Positions 1 through 5,423 of a stretch of DNA of 7,941 bases are shown here, piece after piece. This stretch comes from an uncultured Clostridia bacterium. Its GTDB lineage: Bacteria > Bacillota > Clostridia > Christensenellales > UBA1242. Both the position numbers and the translations under genes were made by a program. The DNA lies in NCBI GenBank assembly GCA_947631485.1, contig CANRLJ010000033.1, positions 1-7,941 on the forward strand, read 5' to 3'. The notes under the pieces were generated by a model, which ran no database searches, was not told where the DNA came from, and was given only the letters and a program-made list of their open reading frames with translations. Each line of letters opens with the position of its first letter. The first letter of the stretch is position 1.

Positions 1-241
1 CGCCGCAGTATTTTTTGCACAAGTCCGCAAAACTGTCTGTGGTTGAAAATTCCAGACAAGGGCTTGTCAAGCCTATGCGAGTGCTGACCATTGGCACGCC
101 GTCAATCACACAGCGAGTGTCCGCTTCTGGCTTGAACAAAAACACTTTAAAACCCTTGGTGATGTAGTTGAATCTGCACATCAGTGCCTGGGCGGTTTTT
201 GAAGAGCCCATCGCACCATATTTAAAATATAACTTACTCAT
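1..241 (-). CDS. tdk: Thymidine kinase (type II), 5' part
   Basis: Phosphorylates thymidine to dTMP with ATP in the cytoplasmic salvage pathway. The gene starts at 241 and runs off the left edge, so only the first 80 residues are visible. The N-terminus reads MSKLYFKYGAMGSSKT, the family's beta-strand plus P-loop (here G-A-M-G-S-S-K-T at about residues 9-16, with Ser where many members have Gly before the Lys). It is followed by the helix AQALMCRFNYITKGFKV and the strand FLFKPEADTR, whose Asp-Thr-Arg is typical of this family. The start is fixed by AAGGTGAGG just upstream of the ATG and by the match to the family N-terminus. The lasso, zinc-binding cysteines and catalytic Glu region lie mostly outside the window. 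It has its own promoter, divergent from the GH51 gene. Confidence 0.9.
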   Translation of the reverse strand, partial: MSKLYFKYGAMGSSKTAQALMCRFNYITKGFKVFLFKPEADTRCVIDGVPMVSTRIGLTSPCLEFSTTDSFADLCKKYCG

Positions 242-255
242 ATTTGCCTCACCTT

Positions 256-284
256 ATTTTAATAAAGCACCAAACTTTTGTCAA
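256..284 (-). promoter_or_regulatory. tdk promoter
   Basis: On the minus strand there is TTGACA (284-279), a 17-bp spacer and TAAAAT (261-256), close to the sigma-A consensus. The -10 box ends only 14 bases before the tdk ATG, so the predicted transcript has a leader of about 7-9 nt that keeps only the 3' part of the ribosome site. The spacer contains AAAGTTTGGTG, also found in the lipoprotein promoter. Confidence 0.7.
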
Positions 285-375
285 ACAAAAATGAAAAACA
301 AATTCAAGAGGCAAAATTTGTTAAAAAACGCACAATTTATTGCGATTTTTTGCAAAAATATGTCAAAAAAGTTTG

Positions 376-398
376 AATTTGCTTTGTAAATGCAAATT
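376..398. repeat. Inverted repeat over the GH51 promoter, possible operator
   Basis: AATTTGC (376-382) and GCAAATT (392-398) are perfect inverted 7-bp arms separated by 9 bases. The repeat covers the predicted -35 box of the GH51 gene, a normal place for a repressor site. The bound regulator cannot be named; it does not match the B. subtilis AraR operator or a cre site that I can recognise. In AT-rich DNA a 7-bp pair can also arise by chance. Confidence 0.35.
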
Positions 399-415
399 TT
401 ATGTTTTATTATAAT
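384..415 (+). promoter_or_regulatory. Putative promoter of the GH51 gene
   Basis: TTGTAA (384-389) is followed after 17 bp by TATTAT (407-412); an overlapping perfect TATAAT lies at 410-415 with a longer 20-bp spacing. Either -10 puts the transcription start at about 418-423, right at the GGAGG ribosome site (421-425), giving a leader of roughly 8-13 nt before the ATG at 431. Confidence 0.5.
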
Positions 416-430
416 ATTGTGGAGGAGCCC

Positions 431-2803
431 ATGAACACTTTTGTTGCAGATATTTCAAAAAAGAAAAACGCCTCGCCATATTTGTATGGTTTGTTTTTTG
501 AGGACATAAATCACGCCATGGACGGAGGACTTAATGCCGATTTGATACAAAATGGCTCTTTCAGTTTTTGTTATTTTAATTACAGTTCAATCGAAGTTCA
601 GCGTGTGTATGACAACTTGCGCTTTTGGTTTTGTGAGCCACAAAAATATTTTTCCATAACTGATGAAAAACCACTTCACGAAAACAAACCTTTTTCTTTG
701 AAGTTGGAACTTAAAAATGATGATGGCGATGCGATAATAAAAAACTTTGGTTATGAGATTTATGAAAATCAGAATTGGATGTATTTGCCAACAAACAAGT
801 TTTCGTGCAGTTTCAATTTTTGTTCAAACGCAAATTTTGAAGTTGAGTGCTTTTTCGAATATGAAAATGGAACGCGCAGCAAGGGCGAAACCTTTGAGTT
901 AAAGCCAAACAAAACCTACAAAAAGCAAACACTCAGCCTTTCAGGAAGAAAGGGCAGTTATGCACATTTGGTCTTTGTTGTGAAAGGAAAGGGAAAGATT
1001 TATTTTTCAAACTTTTCGCTTATTCCGGCAAATTATTTCAAGTCCACAAAAAATTCCTATAAATATGCGAAATTAAATGCAAGTTTGGTGAAGAGTTTGG
1101 ATATGGGCGCAAAGTTTCTTCGTTTTCCTGGGGGCTGCCTTGTGGAAGGCGATATCTCCACTGACCATTTGTTTGAGTGGGAAAAGACGATTGGTCCAGC
1201 AGAGGCACGTGGACACAAGCCAAGCGTTTGGAACTATTTGCAGTCAAACGAAGTGGGTTTCTTTGAATATTTGTGCTTGTGTGAAGATTTGAAGTTGGCG
1301 CCTGTTCCTGTGCACCATGTGGGGTTGATTTGCCAAATCAGAACAGAAGTTTTCAGGCATCAAGGATATATTGCATATGAGCCAGAAAGTGCGATTTTCA
1401 AAGAAAAGGTTGTGGACAGCGTTGCTCACTTGATTTATTTTGCAAAGGGTTCAACAACTTCAAAAGATAAAACAGAGCGCGAGTGGGCAAACAAAAGAAA
1501 AGAGATGGGGCACCAAAGGCCTTTCAAACTTTCGATGATTGCCCTTGGAAACGAAAATTGGGATAAGATATATTTTCGAAATTTTGAGGCGTGCTATCAG
1601 GCGTTGAAAAGTTATAAATATTGCGGAAAGAGCACGGACATATTAAAACTTTTCGGAATTCAAATTCTCTCTTCAAGCGGCGTGGACATAAACCCACAAG
1701 ACACAAACCCTTCTTGGAAATACATAACAAAAAATCACCAAGAGTTGATTGTGGATGAACATGTGTATAACACGCCAGAGTGGTTTATCGACAATTTCTA
1801 TCGCTATGACTATTACAACCCAAACACCTCAAAGGTCTTCATGGGCGAATATGCCTGCCATACTCAGGCGGATGGCAAGGGCTTGCTTGGAGGAAAAAAC
1901 ACCTTCAAGTCCGCACTTGCCGAGGCGGTGTTTATGTGTGGCATGGAAAACAATCCAGACATCGTGAAGATGAGTTGCTATGCCCCACTGTTCTGCAAAA
2001 GAAGTCAGGCAAATTGGGACCCAGACCTCATCTACTTTGACAAGGACGAAGTGTTTTTCACTCCAAACTATCACACACAGGCACTGTTCATGCAAAACTA
2101 TGGAAAGTATGCCATCAAATTGGACACCGAAAGAAACACAAAAAACACCGGGCAATTTGTTTTAAAGACAAATAAAAATCAGTTGAGGGAAATAAGATTC
2201 GCCAAACTTGATGGACAGGAAGTTGATGTTGAGTTAAACGAAGAACACGAAAGTTTGAAGGAACTTGAAAACTTTTGCGTATCGGCATGCTTTAAGGAAG
2301 TGAAAGACAACTTTGGCTTTGTGTTTGGCAAAAAAGAGGGCTTTGGATTTTATATAAATTACAATTTCACAGACAAGCATTTGTATTATGAAAAATTGGT
2401 CAACGGCAAAAGGATGACCCTTGAAGATTTGGGAAAGACAGAATTTGACAAAGGCATAAAGATTGTGTTTACAAATGAGGAAATTGCAATCTATAAACTT
2501 GACGATGGCAAGGAGAAAGAGGTTGCAAGAAAACACATTTGGAAGACAAACACAAAAGTGTTCACCAGCATGACTTATGATGACAAAAAAGTGTATGTCA
2601 AGGTGATAAACATAAACAAGGTTGAAGAGGCGGTGAACATCGTCTTGCCGGAGGCTCTGATAAAGAAAGTCAACGGAAAACTGACCACGCTGACCGCCGA
2701 TGCAAACGATGAACTTAAATGCCAGAAAACACAAGAGGAGATAAAGTCCACAAACCTCACCTTGAAGCCATATTCAATCAACGTGCTGACATTGAAGAGA
2801 TAG
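431..2803 (+). CDS. GH51 alpha-L-arabinofuranosidase
   Basis: Retaining glycoside hydrolase that removes terminal alpha-L-arabinofuranosyl units from arabinan, arabinoxylan or their oligosaccharides. With 790 residues it belongs to the long GH51 type rather than the roughly 500-residue intracellular type. The N-terminal beta region has LFFEDINHAMDGGLNADLIQ. A carbohydrate-binding-like insert spans about residues 75-200. The (beta/alpha)8 barrel starts at RFPGGC (231-236) and carries EWEKTIGPAEARG. The probable acid/base is Glu375 in GNENW and the probable nucleophile is Glu473 in MGEYA. The C-terminal beta domain begins near SCYAPLF and ends after VYVKVININ. No signal peptide is visible, so it should act inside the cell on imported oligosaccharides. 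The ATG at 431 is preferred over the in-frame ATG at 401 because GGAGG (421-425) sits 5 bases upstream and 401 would overlap the promoter. No transporter or sugar-catabolic gene is adjacent. Confidence 0.9.
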   Translation: MNTFVADISKKKNASPYLYGLFFEDINHAMDGGLNADLIQNGSFSFCYFNYSSIEVQRVYDNLRFWFCEPQKYFSITDEKPLHENKPFSLKLELKNDDGDAIIKNFGYEIYENQNWMYLPTNKFSCSFNFCSNANFEVECFFEYENGTRSKGETFELKPNKTYKKQTLSLSGRKGSYAHLVFVVKGKGKIYFSNFSLIPANYFKSTKNSYKYAKLNASLVKSLDMGAKFLRFPGGCLVEGDISTDHLFEWEKTIGPAEARGHKPSVWNYLQSNEVGFFEYLCLCEDLKLAPVPVHHVGLICQIRTEVFRHQGYIAYEPESAIFKEKVVDSVAHLIYFAKGSTTSKDKTEREWANKRKEMGHQRPFKLSMIALGNENWDKIYFRNFEACYQALKSYKYCGKSTDILKLFGIQILSSSGVDINPQDTNPSWKYITKNHQELIVDEHVYNTPEWFIDNFYRYDYYNPNTSKVFMGEYACHTQADGKGLLGGKNTFKSALAEAVFMCGMENNPDIVKMSCYAPLFCKRSQANWDPDLIYFDKDEVFFTPNYHTQALFMQNYGKYAIKLDTERNTKNTGQFVLKTNKNQLREIRFAKLDGQEVDVELNEEHESLKELENFCVSACFKEVKDNFGFVFGKKEGFGFYINYNFTDKHLYYEKLVNGKRMTLEDLGKTEFDKGIKIVFTNEEIAIYKLDDGKEKEVARKHIWKTNTKVFTSMTYDDKKVYVKVININKVEEAVNIVLPEALIKKVNGKLTTLTADANDELKCQKTQEEIKSTNLTLKPYSINVLTLKR

Positions 2804-2832
2804 AAAAAACCACACCAATGTGTGGTTTTTTT
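2804..2832. terminator. Bidirectional intrinsic terminator
   Basis: AAAAAACCACAC (2804-2815), loop CAAT, GTGTGGTTTTTT (2820-2831): a perfect 12-bp stem starting directly after the GH51 stop codon. T-runs flank it on both strands, so it can end the GH51 transcript rightward and the lipoprotein transcript (stop at 2844) leftward. It lies in the 40-bp gap between the two converging genes. Confidence 0.9.
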
Positions 2833-2843
2833 ATTTGCCTTAT

Positions 2844-3569
2844 TTATTGAACATCTTCTTCGACACTTTGGTTTACTGTATAGAACTTTGCGTCAACAGT
2901 TTCGCCAAGGCCTTTAAGATAGTTTTTAACGCTTGTGTATTGGTCGAAGTCTGTGCCGGCTCTTGGGCCATTTGCTTCTTTGAGGTTGTAAACAGACACC
3001 TTAATCTTTCCTTCTTCTCCATCTGAGGTGACTGAGTCGAGCAGCAATTTGAGGTCTTCTTCGCCAGCCTCATGTTCGTTTCTGTCTGCATACCAGTTTG
3101 CTCTAATCAAAATCGCAGAGCCATCAGCACTTGTTGGGCCGTTGTCCTTTTTGGCTTCTTCAACAGAAAGTTTTTGAGCACCAGCGTCTGCAGTCGTTTC
3201 CAGAACGGTGCTTGCAAGATTTATTGTTCCAAGAAGGGCATGAACAGGAACTTTTCCAACAACTTTGCTGTTGTTTATTGAAAGGTTGGTGTTTGCTGCA
3301 AGATATATTGCTGTGTTTTCGCTTTTGATTTCGCTTTGGTTTTCAATCACAACTTTTTGCCCCTTTCCACCAAGAGTGTTGTTTGTGGCAATAGTTTGAT
3401 TTTTTGTGGTGATCTTTGAGTTGCTTATTGTCACACTTGAGCCATCAAAAACTCCAACTCCTGCGCCAGTGTTGTTTGTGGCTTCAACTTTGTTTAAAGT
3501 CAAATGCGAGCCCCCTGCAACATTAAGCGTGAGTGCTGTGGAGTTGCTCTCGATTTTTCCGTTGCGCAA
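2844..3569 (-). CDS. C-terminal fragment: right-handed beta-helix-like repeats
   Basis: This frame holds the body of the protein. The first half shows irregular 20-25-residue units rich in Asn, Ser, Thr, Gly and Val, such as GSSVTISNSKIT, NQSEIKSENTAIYL and NTNLSINNSKVVG, the look of a right-handed parallel beta-helix as in pectate-lyase-like and adhesin-like proteins. No catalytic motif is recognisable. From about residue 140 the sequence changes to a charged region (KLSVEEAKKDNGPTSADGS) and a C-terminal stretch with AILIRANWYADRNEHEAGE, LLLDSV, KIKVSVYNL and FDQYTSVKNYLKGLGE, ending EEDVQ. No LPXTG anchor is present, as expected for a lipoprotein. The formal start at 3569 is a TTG with no good ribosome site, so independent translation is unlikely. 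Confidence 0.6.
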   Translation of the reverse strand: MRNGKIESNSTALTLNVAGGSHLTLNKVEATNNTGAGVGVFDGSSVTISNSKITTKNQTIATNNTLGGKGQKVVIENQSEIKSENTAIYLAANTNLSINNSKVVGKVPVHALLGTINLASTVLETTADAGAQKLSVEEAKKDNGPTSADGSAILIRANWYADRNEHEAGEEDLKLLLDSVTSDGEEGKIKVSVYNLKEANGPRAGTDFDQYTSVKNYLKGLGETVDAKFYTVNQSVEEDVQ

Positions 3570-3790
3570 AGTGACAACTGCTTTGTTGGTCTTGAGGGTT
3601 CCCTTTCTTCCAGTTCAACGTCCTCTGTCAGTTTGATTTTTGCCGACTTACTTTGAATAAGGTTGGCAAAGTTTGCATCTGTGGCAGCCTTCCAGTCATC
3701 CTTCTGCTCGCCGCATCCAGCAAGGGCAACGCATCCAACTGTTGCAACAGCAAGACATGCCAAGCCCGCAAATAGTTTTTTCTTGTTCAT
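3500..3790 (-). CDS. N-terminal fragment: lipoprotein signal and start of mature chain
   Basis: The first 25 residues form a type II signal peptide: MNKKK, a hydrophobic core, then the lipobox L-A-G-C with the lipidated cysteine at position 26, followed by GEQKDDWK. The mature protein would be tethered to the outer face of the cytoplasmic membrane. Residues after about 62 are read in the wrong frame (note the run PSRPTKQLSLCATEKSR), so this fragment alone should not fold into the domain. An in-frame ATG further upstream at 3826 would swallow the promoter and is rejected. Confidence 0.6.
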   Translation of the reverse strand: MNKKKLFAGLACLAVATVGCVALAGCGEQKDDWKAATDANFANLIQSKSAKIKLTEDVELEEREPSRPTKQLSLCATEKSRATPQHSRLMLQGARI

Positions 3791-3811
3791 AAATACCTCC
3801 AATTTATAGTT

Positions 3812-3840
3812 ATGATAGCACACCAAACTTTGCCAGTCAA
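3812..3840 (-). promoter_or_regulatory. Promoter of the lipoprotein gene
   Basis: Minus strand: TTGACT (3840-3835), a 17-bp spacer, TATCAT (3817-3812), with A/T tracts upstream that could act as an UP element. The expected start is near 3805, about 15 nt before the ATG at 3790. The spacer contains AAAGTTTGGTG (3831-3821), the same 11-mer as in the tdk promoter spacer. Confidence 0.7.
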
Positions 3841-3937
3841 ATTTTTTTTAAACAAAAAAAATAATTTTTTCAAAACTTTGTCGAAAGAAAACAAAAGATA
3901 TTTTGAATACATATTTTATATATAGGGAGTATATAAA

Positions 3938-4081
3938 ATGAAAACAAAACCTAATAAGTGCAAATACATAGAGGGCGACCAGTCGGCGTTAAAGGCCTTT
4001 GCATTGAGAGTCTTTGGGCAGATTCACGAAGCCAAAACACACGAGAAAAAGGAAGAGAGGCCTATATATCAAGAGGCTTAA
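3938..4081 (+). CDS. Small unknown protein, 47 residues
   Basis: I do not recognise this gene. It starts MKTKPNKCKYIEGD and continues SALKAFALRVFGQIHEAKT, which would make one amphipathic helix, then a charged KKEERPIYQEA tail. There is no signal peptide or membrane segment, so it is probably cytoplasmic. A ribosome site GGGAG (3925-3929) lies 8 bases before the ATG, and codon choice resembles the neighbours. It sits between the start of the lipoprotein gene (divergent) and the end of metK (convergent), overlapping the last 20 bases of metK. A TATATA-rich stretch at about 3911-3924 could hold a -10 box, but I cannot fix a clear -35. No terminator is seen after it, so its transcript may run antisense into metK. 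Confidence 0.6.
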   Translation: MKTKPNKCKYIEGDQSALKAFALRVFGQIHEAKTHEKKEERPIYQEA

Positions 4082-5150
4082 TCTTCTCCCAAGGATATTC
4101 TGAGTGCCCAAAGTGGCCATAACATGCCGTCTGTTTGTAGATTGGACGCAACAAGTCCAACTCTTTTATTATGTTGTCTGGAGAAAAATCAAAATTCTGT
4201 GAGACAATCTCATACAGCTTTTTCATTGGCACACTGTTTGTGCCAAAGGTCTCCAAGTTGATTGAGAGAGGTCGGTCAAGCCCTATTCCATATGACACCT
4301 CAACCTCACATCGCTCGCACAGACCTGCTGACACAAGATTTTTTGCAACAAACCTTGCATAATAAGCGCCAGACCTGTCCACCTTTGTTGCGTTTTTGCT
4401 TGAAAAGCAGCCGCCTCCAACTCTTCCGACGCCGCCATAGGTGTCAACAACAATCTTTCTGCCAACCGTTCCGCTGTCACCAAAACTGCCCCAAATGACA
4501 AACCTTCCACTTGGATTGATGATAAACTTGATTGGCCTTTTAACAAAGTCTTTGTATTCTTCCAAAACAGGAAGCAGGACTCCATCTTTTATCTTTCTGT
4601 CAACTTGCTTGCAGTTTGGGCTGTGACTGACAGAGATGAGGATTGTGTCAATGCAGCTTGGGCGGTCGTCATCATATTCCACAGAAACCTGACACTTTGC
4701 ATCAGCAAAAAAGTTGGAAGAGCGCCTTCTGAACGCCTCATATTGTTTCATTATTTTGTGTGCCAAAAGTATTGGAAGCGGCATAAACTCTTTTGTCTCG
4801 TTTGTGGCATAGCCAAAGACGATGCCCTGGTCGTTTGCACACAACTTTTCTTTTACAACTGCCTGATGGATGTCTGGCGACTGCACAGAAATCTCTTTAA
4901 TTATTGAAAAAGGGGTTTCATATCCTATATCACGCAAGATGTCTTGCGCAATCTTGTCATAATCTATCCTTGCCGTTGTTGAGGCTTCGCCATAGATGAA
5001 CAATTTGTCATTTTTAATCGAGCACTCAACTGCCATCTGGGCGTTTTTGTCCTGCCTCAGTGCCTCATCAAGAAAGGCGTCGGCAATCGTGTCGCAGGTT
5101 TTGTCTGGGTGGCCAATGTTCACGCTTTCACTCGTCAAAATTCTTTTCAT
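4062..5150 (-). CDS. metK: S-adenosylmethionine synthetase (divergent, compact)
   Basis: Makes S-adenosylmethionine from methionine and ATP in the cytoplasm. At 362 residues it is shorter than the usual 380-400. Visible family signatures: LTSESVNIGHPDK (5-17), VQSPDIHQ (89-96), DQGIVFGYATNET (107-119) with MPLP, FGDSGTVGRKIVVDTYGG (223-240), TKVDRSGAYYARFVAKN (255-271) and the C-terminal ACYGHFGHSEYPWEK. Two signatures differ from the common form: CANDQG (104-109) instead of GAGDQG, and GGGCFSSKN (245-253) instead of GGGAFSGKD. The Lys and Asp residues expected to bind ATP/phosphate in the latter region (SK, TKVD) are kept, so activity is likely. The start at 5150 has GGAGAGG 4 bases upstream and begins MKRILTSES. 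The in-frame extension up to 5288 is the riboswitch and terminator, not protein. The gene converges with the small ORF on its 3' side. Confidence 0.93.
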   Translation of the reverse strand: MKRILTSESVNIGHPDKTCDTIADAFLDEALRQDKNAQMAVECSIKNDKLFIYGEASTTARIDYDKIAQDILRDIGYETPFSIIKEISVQSPDIHQAVVKEKLCANDQGIVFGYATNETKEFMPLPILLAHKIMKQYEAFRRRSSNFFADAKCQVSVEYDDDRPSCIDTILISVSHSPNCKQVDRKIKDGVLLPVLEEYKDFVKRPIKFIINPSGRFVIWGSFGDSGTVGRKIVVDTYGGVGRVGGGCFSSKNATKVDRSGAYYARFVAKNLVSAGLCERCEVEVSYGIGLDRPLSINLETFGTNSVPMKKLYEIVSQNFDFSPDNIIKELDLLRPIYKQTACYGHFGHSEYPWEKIKPLDI

Positions 5151-5172
5151 AATCCTCTCCTTTAAACCATAC

Positions 5173-5201
5173 AAAAAGACCTGCCAGAACGACAGGTCTT
5201 T
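5173..5201 (-). terminator. Leader terminator of metK (riboswitch expression platform)
   Basis: On the minus strand AAAGACCUGUC, loop GUUCU, GGCAGGUCUUU forms an 11-bp stem (5201-5175, one G-U pair) running into five U's. It lies between the SAM aptamer and the metK ribosome site, so it should stop transcription when SAM is bound. A competing antiterminator is visible: UGCUUGA in the aptamer's 3' part (5231-5225) can pair with UCAAAAGCA just before the terminator (with an AA bulge), and GGU with ACC of the terminator's 5' arm. Confidence 0.85.
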
Positions 5202-5207
5202 GCTTTT

Positions 5208-5300
5208 GATATTGCCCATCGTTTCAAGCATTAGCACCTTGGCAAATGCACCAGGTTGCTGTGTGGTCGTCGGGCTTGTCCCTCGCACACTCTATATGGT
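5208..5300 (-). promoter_or_regulatory. SAM-clan riboswitch in the metK leader
   Basis: The minus-strand leader carries the conserved SAM-I/S-box core in order: AGAG (5293-5290), AGGGAC, GCCCGACGA, GCAACC (5259-5254), a short P3-like hairpin (UGG...CCA), then AAGGUGCUAAU (5240-5230) and GAAACGAUGGG. Placement directly before metK and ahead of an intrinsic terminator supports negative feedback by SAM. It differs from classical SAM-I: P3 is very short, P4 is hardly present, P1 is short and imperfect, and the usual CUGG after GGGA is replaced by CAAG. A compact SAM-I or a SAM-I/IV-type variant is possible. The outer boundaries are estimates, from the predicted transcription start to the end of the likely P1. 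Confidence 0.8.
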
Positions 5301-5306
5301 GAGATA

Positions 5307-5336
5307 TTTATACCACACACATACCAGTCTTGTCAA
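5307..5336 (-). promoter_or_regulatory. metK promoter
   Basis: Minus strand: perfect TTGACA (5336-5331), an 18-bp spacer, TATAAA (5312-5307). The predicted start near 5300 places the whole SAM aptamer at the beginning of the transcript and leaves a leader of about 150 nt. Confidence 0.8.
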
Positions 5337-5375
5337 CAAAATTTAATAAACTTAAAACAAAATGCTTCAAAAAGT

Positions 5376-5405
5376 TTGCTTTTTTCATTTAGTTTGTTTT
5401 ATTAT
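5376..5405 (+). promoter_or_regulatory. Putative mscL promoter
   Basis: TTGCTT (5376-5381), an 18-bp spacer, TATTAT (5400-5405). The start would be at about 5412, at the GAGGAG ribosome site (5412-5417), so the leader is about 12 nt. This lies back to back with the metK promoter and does not overlap it. Confidence 0.5.
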
Positions 5406-5423
5406 TTAGACGAGGAGAAAAAT

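Larger units (their letters stand above)
2844..3790 (-). pseudogene. Frameshifted beta-helix-like surface lipoprotein gene
   Basis: One gene in two reading frames. The first frame (ATG at 3790, with GGAGG at 3796-3800) gives a lipoprotein signal and about 62 plausible residues ending KIKLTEDVELEE, then turns into arginine- and serine-rich sequence. The frame one base back is open down to 2844 and continues KGTLKTNKAVVTLRNGKIES, a natural continuation. Adding a single A to the AAA run at 3606-3604 (TTT on the plus strand) joins them into VELEEKGTLKTNK and yields a 315-residue protein. The join does not form a standard X-XXY-YYZ slippery heptamer in the zero frame, so programmed frameshifting is unlikely. 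A real mutation or an assembly error in a homopolymer are both possible. Function unknown; probably a cell-surface-anchored repeat protein. Confidence 0.75.

Noticed and set aside
168..389. Plus-strand 73-residue reading frame opposite tdk
   Set aside because: It overlaps the start of tdk and its promoter in antisense, has no ribosome site, and its composition is that of translated AT-rich spacer.
401..430. Ten-residue N-terminal extension of the GH51 protein
   Set aside because: It would start within the probable -10 region with no ribosome site, while the ATG at 431 has GGAGG in front and fits the family N-terminus.
2234..2734. 166-residue minus-strand frame opposite the GH51 gene
   Set aside because: Cysteine- and phenylalanine-rich antisense shadow of a clearly real gene, with no ribosome site or domain.
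3590..3620. Programmed -1 frameshift in the lipoprotein gene
   Set aside because: The AAAGGGA run is not in the correct phase for a slippery heptamer, and I see no strong downstream hairpin.
4052..4085. Possible metK terminator from GCCT...AGGC repeats at the gene's end
   Set aside because: Only about 4 paired bases, a long AT loop and no adjacent T-run in the right place.
5151..5288. 46-residue N-terminal extension of MetK
   Set aside because: This stretch is the SAM riboswitch and terminator; MetK proteins begin at the (K)R-LTSESV block.
5348..5377. AAACTT...AAGTTT inverted repeat between metK and mscL
   Set aside because: Six AT-rich pairs with an 18-base loop; expected by chance in this composition.
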